Below are positions 53,772 through 63,171 of a stretch of DNA of 64,000 nt, one piece after another. The DNA is from Streptomyces sp. WM6386 (lineage in GTDB: Bacteria > Actinomycetota > Actinomycetes > Streptomycetales > Streptomycetaceae), in NCBI RefSeq assembly GCF_000972385.1, contig NZ_JXTE01000017.1:58393-122392 (forward strand), given 5' to 3'. The notes below the pieces were generated by a model, which saw only the letters and a list, made by a program, of their open reading frames with translations, searched no databases and was not told the origin of the DNA. A program made the position numbers and the translations under genes. Within the stretch, counting starts at the first letter, position 1. Every line of letters starts with the position of its first letter.

Positions 53772-55147
53772 CAGTGGGATTCCAGATCCGGCCGAAGGCC
53801 GGCTGCCTCACACCCAACCGGCACCAACGGCAACGGCTCAGCCACCGCCAACGCAGGATCCTCCACCGAGAACGTCCGCACCCGCCCCGGTTCGGAATCC
53901 GGCGTCTCGAACCTCACGGTCACCCTCCCCAGCCCACTCCCCTGCACCCACCCATGCCCGAACTCGTCATGCCGCACATCGTGCCCCGAGACCCACCGCC
54001 GTTCGACAGGAACCACCGGCGCGTCCTCGGCCGGCTCGACCCGCTGCTCCTCCTCCGCAAGCTCGGCACGCTCCCCCGCGGCCTGAGCGAACAGATCCTC
54101 CTGCGTGTAATCAGCAAGCCCACTCACCCCCACCCCCAGCAACCGCACCCCACCCGTCGTGTCCACGGAGTCCAACAACCGCGCCGCGGCCTCCCGCACC
54201 ACGGCCACGTCATCGGTCGGCCCCCGCAACGTCTCGGACCGGGTCAACGTGGAGAAGTCGTACCGCCGCACCTTCAGCACAATGGTCCGCCCCGACAGCC
54301 CGGCCCCCCGCAACCTCCGCACACACCGGTCCGCCAGCCGCTGCACCTCCAGCCCGACCCGCACCCGGTCATGGATGTCCACGTCATACGTGTCCTCGAC
54401 CGACACGGACTTGGTCTCCCGCTCGGCCACCACGGGCCGCTCGTCGTACGCCATCGCCATCGCGTACAACCCGTGCCCATGGGCCTTCCCCAACAGCCGT
54501 ACGAGCTCGTCCTCCCCCGCCTCAGCGATCTCCTCGACCGTGTGGATCCCGGCCCGCCGCAGATGGTCCCCCGTCGCCGGCCCCACCCCCGGCAGGATCC
54601 GCACCGACTTGGGCCCCAGCAGCGCCCGCTCGGTCCCCGGCTCGATCACCACCAGCCCGTCCGGCTTGGCCTGCTCGGAGGCGATCTTCGCGAGCATCTT
54701 GGACGCGGCGAGCCCCACCGACCCCGTGAGCCCCGTGCCGGCCCGTATGTCGGCGCGCAGCTTGACCGCGGCCAGCCGCGCCGACTCCTCGTCCCAGGCC
54801 GTTCCCCCGGCCTCCAGATCCACGAACGCCTCGTCGAGGCTGAGCGGCTCCACAAGCGGCGACAGCGCCCGCAGCAGCCCCATCACCTGCTCACTGATCG
54901 ACCGGTAGAACCCGAAGCGCGGCACAAGATACGCGGCGTTCGGCACCAGCCGCCGCGCCTGAGCCATGGGCATCGCAGAGTGAACACCGAACACCCTGGC
55001 CTCGTACGACGCCGTGGCCACCACCCCACGCGGCCCGAGCCCGCCCACCACCACGGCCTTCCCTCGCAGGCTCGGCTTGGACGCCTGCTCCGCCGAGGCG
55101 AAGAAGGCATCCATATCGAGATGCAGGATGGTGGGCGCGGTTCTCAC
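53687..55147 (-). CDS. dinB: DNA polymerase IV (Y family)
   Basis: Lesion-bypass polymerase of 486 residues. Seen: ILHLDMDAFFASAEQASKPS with the first catalytic Asp, VVATASYEARVFGVHSAMPM, the SLDEAFVD loop with catalytic Asp-Glu, the two HhH motifs (KSVRILPGVGPATGDHLRRA) and the little-finger region. The last about 40 residues (CEAAGLRPDLE onward) lie past the usual end and are encoded partly by a repeat hairpin (53786-53802), overlapping the PRC gene. GTG 55147 is the start; a weak GGAG is close by. Confidence 0.93.
   Translation of the reverse strand: MRTAPTILHLDMDAFFASAEQASKPSLRGKAVVVGGLGPRGVVATASYEARVFGVHSAMPMAQARRLVPNAAYLVPRFGFYRSISEQVMGLLRALSPLVEPLSLDEAFVDLEAGGTAWDEESARLAAVKLRADIRAGTGLTGSVGLAASKMLAKIASEQAKPDGLVVIEPGTERALLGPKSVRILPGVGPATGDHLRRAGIHTVEEIAEAGEDELVRLLGKAHGHGLYAMAMAYDERPVVAERETKSVSVEDTYDVDIHDRVRVGLEVQRLADRCVRRLRGAGLSGRTIVLKVRRYDFSTLTRSETLRGPTDDVAVVREAAARLLDSVDTTGGVRLLGVGVSGLADYTQEDLFAQAAGERAELAEEEQRVEPAEDAPVVPVERRWVSGHDVRHDEFGHGWVQGSGLGRVTVRFETPDSEPGRVRTFSVEDPALAVAEPLPLVPVGCEAAGLRPDLESHCQASASSVPASLPKSWSGKGGGGATSRP
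53786..53802. repeat. Hairpin repeat, family B
   Basis: atccggccgaaggccgg, identical over 17 bases to 48917-48933. The arms CCGGCC and GGCCGG pair around GAA. It lies inside the extended 3' end of dinB. Confidence 0.7.
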
Positions 55148-55204
55148 ATCTCCGATGCTGCCCTACGCCACTGACAATGCCCCGCCTCAAGCGCGGAGCG
55201 GCCC

Positions 55205-55852
55205 TCAGACCGCCCGGTTGCGCCGCCGCGCCAGCTCGTCCGCCGGGTTGTGCCCGACGAGGGTCTCGCCGGTGTCGATCCGCTCCCCGTGCAGCTGCGA
55301 CAACGCGCTCTCGACGTCCCGCCACACCACGCCCACGGCGATGCCGAAGATCCCCTGCCCGCCCTGGAGCAGCGCGTGGACCTCGTCCGGCGAGGTGCAC
55401 TCGTAGACCGTGGCACCGTCGCTCATGAGCGTCATGCGCTCCAGGTCCCGGAACCCGCGCTCGCGCAGGTGCAGCACGGCGGTGCGGATGTTCTGCAGCG
55501 ACACCCCGGTGTCCAGGAACCGCTTGACGATCTTCAGGACGACGACGTCCCGGAAGCTGTACAGGCGCTGCGTCCCCGACCCGTGGGCGGGCCGCACGCT
55601 CGGCTCCACGAGCCCGGTGCGCGCCCAGTAGTCCAGTTGCCGGTAGGTGATGCCGGCGGCCGCACAGGCCGTCGGACCGCGGTAGCCGATCTCCTCGGAC
55701 GCCATGGACGTCGCCCCTCCGCCGCTGCTCGGCACGACCGCCGGTCGCTGCGGAGCGTGATCGGCCGCGCTGCTGTGAAGCGGGTACGGGCCGCTCGCCC
55801 CCAGACTGCGTCCGGGAGCACCCCCAGCCGTACCGTCGCCGCTGCTTCTCAC
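55205..55852 (-). CDS. MerR-family regulator
   Basis: Regulator of 215 residues. A flexible 45-residue start is followed by the MerR HTH (GYRGPTACAAAGITYRQLDY, WARTGLVEPSVRPAHGSGTQ, RLYSFRDVVVLKIVKRFLDT). The C-terminal part (DGATVYECTSPDEVHALLQG) is the conserved domain found in actinobacterial homologues of this locus. GTG 55852 has GGAGG 6 bases upstream; the frame is open to 55930. No metal-binding cysteine pair is seen. It belongs to a conserved cell-growth gene block. Confidence 0.85.
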   Translation of the reverse strand: MRSSGDGTAGGAPGRSLGASGPYPLHSSAADHAPQRPAVVPSSGGGATSMASEEIGYRGPTACAAAGITYRQLDYWARTGLVEPSVRPAHGSGTQRLYSFRDVVVLKIVKRFLDTGVSLQNIRTAVLHLRERGFRDLERMTLMSDGATVYECTSPDEVHALLQGGQGIFGIAVGVVWRDVESALSQLHGERIDTGETLVGHNPADELARRRNRAV

Positions 55853-56103
55853 GCCGACCTCCGTCCTTGACCTGCCTTCTCGACGGTAGGCAGTCACCCG
55901 GGGTGCGTCAACGATCGCCACGCTCGGCACACCGAGTGATAATCACCCTAGGAGTGGTTTCCCGTACCCCACCGCGGGGAAAGGCTAGCCGAATGCGCTC
56001 GGGGCGGGCCGCAGGACGCTCTCACTCGCCGCTGGCAAATGCCGGCATTTCAGTGGTCACCAGACACGGCCGCCCCGTCCGGGACCGCGAGTCCGCCCCT
56101 GCC

Positions 56104-56577
56104 TCACTGGCTGCTGGTGCCGAAGTCCTCGGGCGAGATCTGGTCGAGGAACTCGCGGAACTTCTCCACCTCGTCCTCCTGCTCGTCCGGGATGGCGATG
56201 CCCGCGTCGTCGAGCACACCGTCGCTGCCGTAGATCGGCGTCCCGGTACGCAGCGCCAGTGCTATGGCATCGGAAGGCCGGGCGCTCACCTCGACTCCGC
56301 TGGCGAAGACCAGCTCCGCGTAGAAGACGCCCTCACGCAGATCCGTGATGCGTACTTCGGTGAGCTCCTGACCGACGGCTTCCAGCACGTCCTTGAACAG
56401 GTCGTGGGTCAGCGGTCGCGCGGGGGCCATGCCCTGCTGGGCGAAGGCGATCGCCGTCGCCTCCCCCGGCCCGATCCAGATCGGGAGGTAGCGGTCGCCT
56501 CCCACTTCACGCAGGAGCACGATCGGTTGGTTGGAGGGCATTTCGACCCGGACACCTACGACATCGAGCTCGTTCAC
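56104..56577 (-). CDS. Bifunctional nuclease (DUF151) family protein
   Basis: Protein of 157 residues with the DUF151 fold: MPSNQPIVLLREVGGDRYLP, then IWIGPGEATAIAFAQQGM, TDLREGVFYAELVFASGVEV and SARPSDAIALALRTGTPIY, all in standard order. Homologues have been reported as nucleases in plants and Thermotoga; activity here is not shown. The acidic C-terminal tail is short. It lies between the two MerR genes, an arrangement conserved in actinobacteria. Confidence 0.88.
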   Translation of the reverse strand: MNELDVVGVRVEMPSNQPIVLLREVGGDRYLPIWIGPGEATAIAFAQQGMAPARPLTHDLFKDVLEAVGQELTEVRITDLREGVFYAELVFASGVEVSARPSDAIALALRTGTPIYGSDGVLDDAGIAIPDEQEDEVEKFREFLDQISPEDFGTSSQ

Positions 56578-56654
56578 ACAGCAACCCTAGGCCGTGCCCG
56601 GGACGTTTGGGTAGTCGGGCAGGAAACGGGGGACGGATCCGGTGTACGAGGCCC

Positions 56655-57392
56655 TCAGGGCAGCCGCACACCGAGGGCGGTCTGCACCAGCGCCGCATGC
56701 AGCTTCACCGTGAGCCCCGCCAGTTCCTTCGTACGGGCTTCCGCGTGCGCCCGTGTCTGCGGATTGCGGTGCCGCTTCAACGGGGCCACCACCTGGTCCA
56801 CCAGGCCGGCCTCCCGGTCGGCGGCGGCCTTCATCACCCGCAGATGCCTCGGCTCGATCCCGAACCGCCCCAGCTCGAGGACGAGCGCCGCCACGGTGAC
56901 CGTCTCGGCGTCGTACGCCCCGTCCGGCAGCGCGGCGATCAGCCCGTACGACTCCCACTCCTCGAGCTCCCGCTCGCCGATCTCGGCCGCGACAAGCAGC
57001 TCGGCCCGCCCGATCCGTACGGCGGTGGGCGCCTCGAAGGTGTCGGGCAGCGCCTCACCGTCCCGCTGACGCCCCACGACGGGCAGTGCTACGGCCTCGC
57101 CCCGCCCCATCGCGTCCAGGTGCTCGCGGATCACCTTGAGCGGCAGATAGTGGTCCCGCTGCATCCTCAGCACGTGCCCGAGGCGCTCGACATCCTCCGG
57201 GCTGAACTTGCGATACCCCGAAGGAGTCCGCTGCGGCTCGATCAGCCCCTCCGACTCCAGGAAGCGGATCTTGGAGATGGTGACTTCGGGGAACTCGTCA
57301 CGCAGCGCGTTCAGCACCGTGCCGATGCTCATCAGCCCACTGTCCGCGGCGACGGCGCCGTCCCGGGCACCGCCGCTCGGTGTTTGAAGCAT
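56655..57392 (-). CDS. ftsR: MerR regulator, FtsR-like
   Basis: Regulator of 245 residues. HTH: LMSIGTVLNALRDEFPEVTI, SKIRFLESEGLIEPQRTPSG, YRKFSPEDVERLGHVLRMQR; then a long C-terminal helical domain. This is the FtsR/Cg1631 family that controls ftsZ transcription in corynebacteria and sits near GarA/OdhI genes, as here. The symbol is based on context and family; direct control of ftsZ in Streptomyces is not shown by sequence. Confidence 0.78.
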   Translation of the reverse strand: MLQTPSGGARDGAVAADSGLMSIGTVLNALRDEFPEVTISKIRFLESEGLIEPQRTPSGYRKFSPEDVERLGHVLRMQRDHYLPLKVIREHLDAMGRGEAVALPVVGRQRDGEALPDTFEAPTAVRIGRAELLVAAEIGERELEEWESYGLIAALPDGAYDAETVTVAALVLELGRFGIEPRHLRVMKAAADREAGLVDQVVAPLKRHRNPQTRAHAEARTKELAGLTVKLHAALVQTALGVRLP

Positions 57393-57436
57393 GGACCTTC
57401 CCTGGGGTGTCCCCCCGGACGGAGCCCGGGGGCGGG

Positions 57437-58201
57437 TCAGTAGCCCCGCTGGCTCGCGTAGAAGACCAGCCGGTACTTGCCGATCTGCACCTCGTCGCCG
57501 TTGTGCAGCGGCACCGAGTCGATCCGCTCGCGGTTCACGTACGTACCGTTGAGGCTGCCGACATCGGCGACGGTGAACGAGCCGTCCGGCTGGCGACGGA
57601 ACTCCACATGCCGGCGAGACACCGTCACGTCGTCCAGGAAGATGTCGCTCTGCGGATGACGTCCGGCCGTGGTCAGCTCGCCGTCCAGCAGGAAGCGGCT
57701 GCCCGAGTTCGGCCCGCGGCGCACCACCAGGAGCGCGGAACCCAGCGGCAGCGCGTCGACGGCCGCCTGCGCCTCCGGAGAGAGCATGGGCATCTGCGTC
57801 TGGCCGGTGACCTCGGCGTCGTAGGCCTCGAGACCGGAGATGGAGATCGTGGAGGTCGTCTCCGACGGGCGCTCGGGCGTACCCCGCAGCGGCGCACCAC
57901 AGTTGGAGCAGAAGCGGCTGTTCTCCGCGTTGCGGTTACCGCACCTCGTACACACCAGGGCCGACATGGAAAACTCTCCACCCGTACTCGAGGTTGACGG
58001 TTGCCCGAAACCTATGCCGCCGGACTGCGCAGGGTCAACAGAGGGCGCGCCCTGACCTCCGGGAACGTCGCCGCCCAGCTGGTCCCGGAACAGCGGGCGC
58101 TGGCCCTCCGCGTCTGGCTGTGCGCGATGACGAGCGGTCGCGTTCGCATTGTCGCTACCCTCTCGCGCGCTCTTGCCGAACAACTTCGCAAACAACTTCA
58201 C
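57437..58201 (-). CDS. FHA-domain protein, GarA-like with zinc ribbon
   Basis: Protein of 254 residues from GTG 58201 (AAGGGG upstream). In order: a short amphipathic start (KLFAKLFGKSAR), low-complexity linker, zinc ribbon with Cys84, 87, 98 and 101 (CTRCGNRNAENSRFCSNCG), the ETTS motif at 114-117 that is phosphorylated in GarA/OdhI, and an FHA domain (TTAGRHPQSDIFLDDVTVSR, SLNGTYVNRE). Phosphorylation would drive self-binding and switch control of 2-oxoglutarate metabolism. A second start (ATG 57967, GGAGAG upstream) would give a 176-residue form beginning just before the ribbon. Confidence 0.85.
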   Translation of the reverse strand: MKLFAKLFGKSAREGSDNANATARHRAQPDAEGQRPLFRDQLGGDVPGGQGAPSVDPAQSGGIGFGQPSTSSTGGEFSMSALVCTRCGNRNAENSRFCSNCGAPLRGTPERPSETTSTISISGLEAYDAEVTGQTQMPMLSPEAQAAVDALPLGSALLVVRRGPNSGSRFLLDGELTTAGRHPQSDIFLDDVTVSRRHVEFRRQPDGSFTVADVGSLNGTYVNRERIDSVPLHNGDEVQIGKYRLVFYASQRGY

Positions 58202-58391
58202 GGGCGATTCCCCTTGACCGAAACAGACCCGCCCGTGGGGCAGGACGAACCCTGATTGCATACACCGGCCGACCCGGACATCCTCACAACGTCCGTATCC
58301 ACCTGACAGTTTCCACCACGCACCACCCAATCGGTGCGTCGACCCCCCGCAACCTCATGCCCTGGCCGGACGCCCCCCATGCACCCGCGGT

Positions 58392-59225
58392 TCACTGGGA
58401 GGACGACCGAGCGTAGTCAGGCCGCTTCGCCGCTCGCAAGGCGTCCACGACGATCTTGGTCGACCGCTCGACGGCAACGGTGGCCTGCTCCTTCTCAAGA
58501 GTCTGCACCACGCCTCCAGGAATGTTGAGCGCCGGTTCGAGATCCTGCGGCTTGCCGATGACCTTGAAACGATAGGGAGCGTTGATCTTGTTCCCGTCGA
58601 CGCTCACGCTCTTGCCCGAGTCGGTCAGGTACGTGCCCGCGACCACGCGTACGCCGTTCACCTGGATCGCCTCGGCACCGGCCGCACGCAGCTCCTGGAT
58701 CGCGTCGAGCAGCATGTCAGCCTCGACCGTCCCCTTCGTGTCGTCGATGGTCATCGTGATGCCGGGCCCCTGCGCGGCCACCGTGCCCGCAAGGATCCCG
58801 AGCTGCCTCTCCTTCTCCAGCGTCTGCTTACGGGCCTCCTCGGCCTGGTCCGAACTGTTCTCCAGCTCGTCACGCTGCTTCTCGAGGCCCGCCTTCTCGT
58901 CTTCAAGACGCTGAGTACGGTCATCCAGTTCATCGAGGATGCGAACAAGATCTTCCTGACGCGCACCACGCAGAGCGCTGTCACCGGCGCTGTTCGACGC
59001 CACCTGTACGGCCAGACCGAAGCCGAGGCCGAACAGCAGCACGGCGACGATGAGTTGGGCCCGGGTCAGCCGCGGCGGCCACAGGCCCTGCGCCAGCCGC
59101 TGACGGCCGGTGAGTCCGGGTTCCTGCTTCCCGGCCGGTTCGGCGGCCTCGGTGTCCGTCGAGGGCACCTCCTCGGGCAGCTCCTTGCGCAGCCTGTTCT
59201 CCGACGTCCCGTCCTGGTTGCTCAT
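58392..59225 (-). CDS. DUF881 protein
   Basis: Membrane-anchored protein of 277 residues: cytoplasmic acidic start, one helix (RAQLIVAVLLFGLGFGLAVQ), a coiled coil (DELDDRTQRLEDEKAGLEKQ...), and the DUF881 domain outside (GPGITMTIDDTKGTV, LRAAGAEAIQVNGVRVVAGT). ATG 59225 or GTG 59234 (overlapping the sbp stop) may be used. With sbp and a second DUF881 gene it forms an operon. Homologues lie next to ftsA/ftsZ in Bacillus, so an envelope or division role is suspected. Confidence 0.85.
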   Translation of the reverse strand: MSNQDGTSENRLRKELPEEVPSTDTEAAEPAGKQEPGLTGRQRLAQGLWPPRLTRAQLIVAVLLFGLGFGLAVQVASNSAGDSALRGARQEDLVRILDELDDRTQRLEDEKAGLEKQRDELENSSDQAEEARKQTLEKERQLGILAGTVAAQGPGITMTIDDTKGTVEADMLLDAIQELRAAGAEAIQVNGVRVVAGTYLTDSGKSVSVDGNKINAPYRFKVIGKPQDLEPALNIPGGVVQTLEKEQATVAVERSTKIVVDALRAAKRPDYARSSSQ

Positions 59226-59230
59226 CGGCC

Positions 59231-59563
59231 TCACGCCCGGAACACGTGTCGGCGGATAGCCGCGGCGTTGGAGAAGATGCGGATACCGAGGACGACCACC
59301 ACACCCGTGGACAGCTGGGCCCCCACGCCCAACTTGTCGCCCAGGAACACGATCAGTGCGGCGACGACCACGTTGGACAGGAACGACACCACGAAGACCT
59401 TGTCGTCGAAGATGCCGTCGAGCATGGCCCGCAGCCCGCCGAAGACGGCATCGAGCGCCGCCACGACGGCGATCGGCAGATAAGGCTCGACGACCGCCGG
59501 AACCTCAGGCCGGACCAACAGGCCGGCCACGACTCCCACGACGAGGCCCAGTACGGCGATCAC
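59231..59563 (-). CDS. sbp: Small basic protein (DUF1290)
   Basis: Membrane protein of 110 residues with three helices (IAVLGLVVGVVAGLLV, VFVVSFLSNVVVAALIVFLG) and the conserved end GVVVVLGIRIFSNAAAIRRH. Same family as Bacillus Sbp beside ftsAZ. The start overlaps the stop of the DUF881 gene before it by 4 bp and its own stop overlaps the next. Function unknown. Confidence 0.9.
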   Translation of the reverse strand: MIAVLGLVVGVVAGLLVRPEVPAVVEPYLPIAVVAALDAVFGGLRAMLDGIFDDKVFVVSFLSNVVVAALIVFLGDKLGVGAQLSTGVVVVLGIRIFSNAAAIRRHVFRA

Positions 59564-60474
59564 GATGTGCCCTTCTCGCTTTTCTCGATGTTCGGCTGTG
59601 CTGTACGTACGATCACACTCGGCGCCGCGGGCAGCCGGAGGTCGTCCTCCGTGGAGATGCTCGTCCGGATGCCGTAGTTCTCCTGCAGGGCGTGCAGATA
59701 CAGCCCGTCGGCGCTGTTCTGGAACTTGGTGCTCAGCCGCTGCCCGTCCCCCACCGCAAGCACCGTGTACGGCGGTACCAGCGGCCTGTTGTCGACCAGT
59801 ATCGCGTCACCCGCGGCCCTGATCGCCGACAGCGCCGTCAGCCGCTGCCCGTTGATGGAGACGGCCTCGGCGCCCGACTCCCACAGTCCATTGACCACGC
59901 GCTGCATGTCCCGGTCCCGCACCCGCCCGGTGTCGGAGAACCCGGAGGTCTCGCGTGGGCCTCCGTCGCCGCCGGTGGTGGCTTCCTTGGCATCGTTCAC
60001 GACCAGCTTCACTCCGGGGCCGTGCACCGCGGTGGCCCCCGACAGGATGCCCACCAGGTCCGCCTGGCCGCTGCCGCCGCTGTCCCGGAGCGCCTCGCGC
60101 TGGCGCGTGCTCACGTCGTCGCGCAACTCGTCGACGCTGTTCTCGAGCTTGTCCGCCGCGTCCGTCTCACGGTCGATGCGGTCGATGAGCTCCTCGCGCT
60201 CCTTGGCCACGACGGGCGCCGCCACCCGTGCCTGCGCCGCCCCGACGGTCACGACCAGCGCGGCGAGTACCAGCCCGCCGGCCAGCCCGAGCTTCGCCCG
60301 GAGCGTCTTCGGCATACCACTGTCGCCCGCGGCCTTCTTCCGGGCGGCCGCCTCTGCGTACCCGTCGTCGAGGCTGTGGTCCATGACGTTGGTGAGCAGC
60401 GACATGGACGCGTCCGGGCGCGAGGGGCGCGTAGGGGCGCTCCGAACGGGGGGCTGCTGCGGCATGCCGCACAT
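59560..60474 (-). CDS. DUF881 protein
   Basis: Protein of 304 residues: cytoplasmic Pro-rich start, one helix (KLGLAGGLVLAALVVTVGAA), coiled segment (REELIDRIDRETDAADKLEN), then DUF881 (GPGVKLVVNDAKEATTGGDG, GLWESGAEAVSINGQRLTAL). Start ATG 60474 or ATG 60465. First gene of the DUF881-sbp-DUF881 operon, separated from the next gene upstream by a strong hairpin. Confidence 0.85.
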   Translation of the reverse strand: MCGMPQQPPVRSAPTRPSRPDASMSLLTNVMDHSLDDGYAEAAARKKAAGDSGMPKTLRAKLGLAGGLVLAALVVTVGAAQARVAAPVVAKEREELIDRIDRETDAADKLENSVDELRDDVSTRQREALRDSGGSGQADLVGILSGATAVHGPGVKLVVNDAKEATTGGDGGPRETSGFSDTGRVRDRDMQRVVNGLWESGAEAVSINGQRLTALSAIRAAGDAILVDNRPLVPPYTVLAVGDGQRLSTKFQNSADGLYLHALQENYGIRTSISTEDDLRLPAAPSVIVRTAQPNIEKSEKGTS

Positions 60475-60515
60475 CGTCGCACGTCGCGACCACTACCTCC
60501 GAATGGCCCCACCGA

Positions 60516-60555
60516 CGTGCCGGACAGGCCCCCTTGGGGACACCTGTCCGGCACG
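60516..60555 (-). terminator. Terminator after the guanylyltransferase gene
   Basis: cgtgccggacagg (60516-60528) and cctgtccggcacg (60543-60555) form a perfect 13-bp stem, with a cccc-tt-gggg inner hairpin. It lies 17 bases past the stop at 60573. Confidence 0.8.
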
Positions 60556-60572
60556 CACGCGTGCTGCGTCCT

Positions 60573-63068
60573 TCAGCGGCCGGCGCTGTCCACGACCGCC
60601 GCCCACTCGTCGAGCAGCGCCTGCGCGGACGCGTCGTCCGGTCCTTCCGCCCACAAATGGGTGACGGCTTCGGCGGGGTCGGGCAACACCATCACCCACC
60701 GCCCGTCGGTCTCCACGACTCGCACACCATCAGTCGTGTCGACAAAGCGATCCCCGGCGGCCTCCACGACCCGCCGCATCACAAGACCCTTGACCGCCCA
60801 CGGCGTCGCCAGATCCCGCTTGAGCACATGCGCCCGCGGAATCCGCGCATCGATCTGGCTGAGGGTCAACTGCGTCCGCGCCACCAGCCCGATGAGCCGT
60901 ACGAACGCCGCCGTACCGTCGAACACACCGCTGAACTCCGGCACGATGAAGGCACCCTTGCCATCACCGCCAAAGATGGTCGAGTCGTCCCGCCCGACCC
61001 GTGTCAGGTCGTCAGGCGACGTGGTCGTCCACTCCACCTGCGTGCCGTGGTAGGCCGCCACCTGCTCGGCGATCCTCGTGGTGGTCACCGGCAACGCCAC
61101 GCGCCCACTACGACGCTCCGCCGCCACGAGATCCAGCATGACGAGCAATGCCCGATCGTCCTCCACGATCCGCCCCTTCTCATCGACCAACGACAGCCGC
61201 TCACCCACCGGGTCGAAACGCACGCCGAACGCGGCCCGCGACGACGCCACGATCTCACCGAGCCTCACAAGCCCCGACCGCCGCACATCCGCGGTCTCCG
61301 TCGGCCGCGACTCGTCCAGACCGGGATTGACGGTCAGCGAGTCCACACCGAGCTTCCCGAGCAGACTGGGCAGCACAAGCCCGGCACTACCGTTCGACGC
61401 ATCGACGACGACCTTCAGACCGGACTCGGCGATCCCCGTCGTATCGACATTCCGCAGCAGCGATCCGGTGTACGAGTCGAAGACACTGGCCGGGAAATGC
61501 AGATCCCCGATCTCACCGGGGAACGCACGCCGGTACTCCTGCCGCGCGAACACCCGGTCCAGCTTCCGCTGGCTCCCCTGCGACAGGTCGGCTCCGCGCC
61601 CGTCGAAAAACATGATGTCGACGGAGTCCGGCACCCCAGGCGTGGTCCGGATCATGATCCCGCCCGCGCTGCCCCGCGCGGTCTGCTGCCGAGCGACGGG
61701 CAGCGGTACGTTCTCCAGGTCCCGTACGTCGATGGCGCTGGCCTGCAGCGCGGAGATGACCGCCCGCTTCAGCGCACGCGCACCACGGGAGTGGTCGCGG
61801 GCCGTGGTGACGGTGGAGCCCTTCTTCAACGTCGTCGCATAGGCGCCGGCGAGGCGGACCGCGAGTTCGGGCGTGATCTCCACGTTCAGGATGCCGGACA
61901 CCCCACGGGCGCCGAAGAGATGCGCCTGGCCCCTGGACTCCCAGATGACCGAGGTGTTGACGAAGGCACCGGCCTCGATGGTCTTGAACGGGTAGACCCG
62001 TACATTGCCCTGCACGATCGATTCTTCACCGATGAGGCACTCGTCGCCGATGACGGCGCCGTCCTCGATCCGGGCCGCACGCATGACGTCGGTGTTCTTG
62101 CCGACGACACAGCCCCGCAGATTGCTCTGCTGCCCGACATACACGTTGTCGTGCACGACAGCCTTGTGCAGGAAGGCCCCGCTCTTCACGACCACGTTGG
62201 AGCCCACGACGGTGTGTTCCCGGATTTCGGCGCCCGCCTCGACCTTGGCGTAGTCCCCGATGTAGAGGGGACCACGGAGAACGGCATCCGGATGCACCTC
62301 GGCACCCTCGGCCACCCACACTCCGGGCGAGAGCTCAAAGCCGTCGATCTCGACGTCGACCTTGCCCTCCAGGACATCGGCCTGAGCCTTCACATAGCTC
62401 TCGTGGGTGCCCACGTCCTCCCAGTACCCCTCGGCCACGAAGCCGTAGATCGGCTTGCCTTCCTTCATCAACTGCGGGAAGACATCGCCGGACCAGTCGA
62501 CGGGCACATCGGCTTCGACATAGTCGAAGACTTCGGGCTCCATCACATAGATACCGGTGTTCACCGTGTCGGAGAAAACCTGGCCCCAGGTCGGCTTCTC
62601 AAGGAAACGCTCGACCTTTCCCTCCTCATCGACGATGGTGATGCCGAATTCCAGAGGATTGGGTACGCGCGTCAGGCAGACAGTGACCAGCGCGCCCTTC
62701 TCCTTGTGAAAATTGATCAGCTCGGTGAGATCGAAGTCGGTCAGGGCATCGCCGGAAATAACAAGGAAAGCATCGTCCTTCAACGCCTCTTCGGCGTTCT
62801 TGACGCTTCCGGCGGTACCGAGTGGCTTCTCCTCATTGGCATAGGAGAGCTCCATTCCGAGCTCTTCGCCGTCACCGAAGTAGTTCTTGACCAGAGAGGC
62901 CAGGAACTGGACAGTTACGACGGTCTCGTTGAGACCATGCCTTTTGAGCAGCCGTAGCACGTGCTCCATGATCGGGCGGTTCACCACCGGCAGGAGCGGC
63001 TTGGGCATGCTTGAGGTCATGGGGCGAAGGCGTGTGCCTTCACCTCCGGCCATCACGACGGCCTTCAT
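60573..63068 (-). CDS. Mannose-1-phosphate guanylyltransferase fused to a mutase-like domain
   Basis: Protein of 831 residues. Residues 1-230 are the nucleotidyltransferase: [20 protein letters not shown] and [20 protein letters not shown]. Residues about 250-370 are left-handed beta-helix repeats. The C-terminal 450 residues resemble a phosphomannomutase, but the serine loop reads [15 protein letters not shown] and the metal loop [13 protein letters not shown], without the TASHNP or DGDxDR motifs. It makes GDP-mannose or a similar sugar nucleotide; the mutase part is likely inactive and regulatory. Its 5' half has lower GC. Confidence 0.9.
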   Translation of the reverse strand: MKAVVMAGGEGTRLRPMTSSMPKPLLPVVNRPIMEHVLRLLKRHGLNETVVTVQFLASLVKNYFGDGEELGMELSYANEEKPLGTAGSVKNAEEALKDDAFLVISGDALTDFDLTELINFHKEKGALVTVCLTRVPNPLEFGITIVDEEGKVERFLEKPTWGQVFSDTVNTGIYVMEPEVFDYVEADVPVDWSGDVFPQLMKEGKPIYGFVAEGYWEDVGTHESYVKAQADVLEGKVDVEIDGFELSPGVWVAEGAEVHPDAVLRGPLYIGDYAKVEAGAEIREHTVVGSNVVVKSGAFLHKAVVHDNVYVGQQSNLRGCVVGKNTDVMRAARIEDGAVIGDECLIGEESIVQGNVRVYPFKTIEAGAFVNTSVIWESRGQAHLFGARGVSGILNVEITPELAVRLAGAYATTLKKGSTVTTARDHSRGARALKRAVISALQASAIDVRDLENVPLPVARQQTARGSAGGIMIRTTPGVPDSVDIMFFDGRGADLSQGSQRKLDRVFARQEYRRAFPGEIGDLHFPASVFDSYTGSLLRNVDTTGIAESGLKVVVDASNGSAGLVLPSLLGKLGVDSLTVNPGLDESRPTETADVRRSGLVRLGEIVASSRAAFGVRFDPVGERLSLVDEKGRIVEDDRALLVMLDLVAAERRSGRVALPVTTTRIAEQVAAYHGTQVEWTTTSPDDLTRVGRDDSTIFGGDGKGAFIVPEFSGVFDGTAAFVRLIGLVARTQLTLSQIDARIPRAHVLKRDLATPWAVKGLVMRRVVEAAGDRFVDTTDGVRVVETDGRWVMVLPDPAEAVTHLWAEGPDDASAQALLDEWAAVVDSAGR

Positions 63069-63171
63069 GTCGGAAGCGTCCTCCTCTAAGAGACGACGGT
63101 CTAGCCGACTTCACCCGACTGATTGTCCCGCACATTCTCGCCGCGGGCCATCGAGCCGCTGTCGGCCGCGC

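Noticed and set aside
60534..62957. 807-codon open frame on the plus strand
   Set aside because: Antisense to the guanylyltransferase fusion gene; no domain visible.
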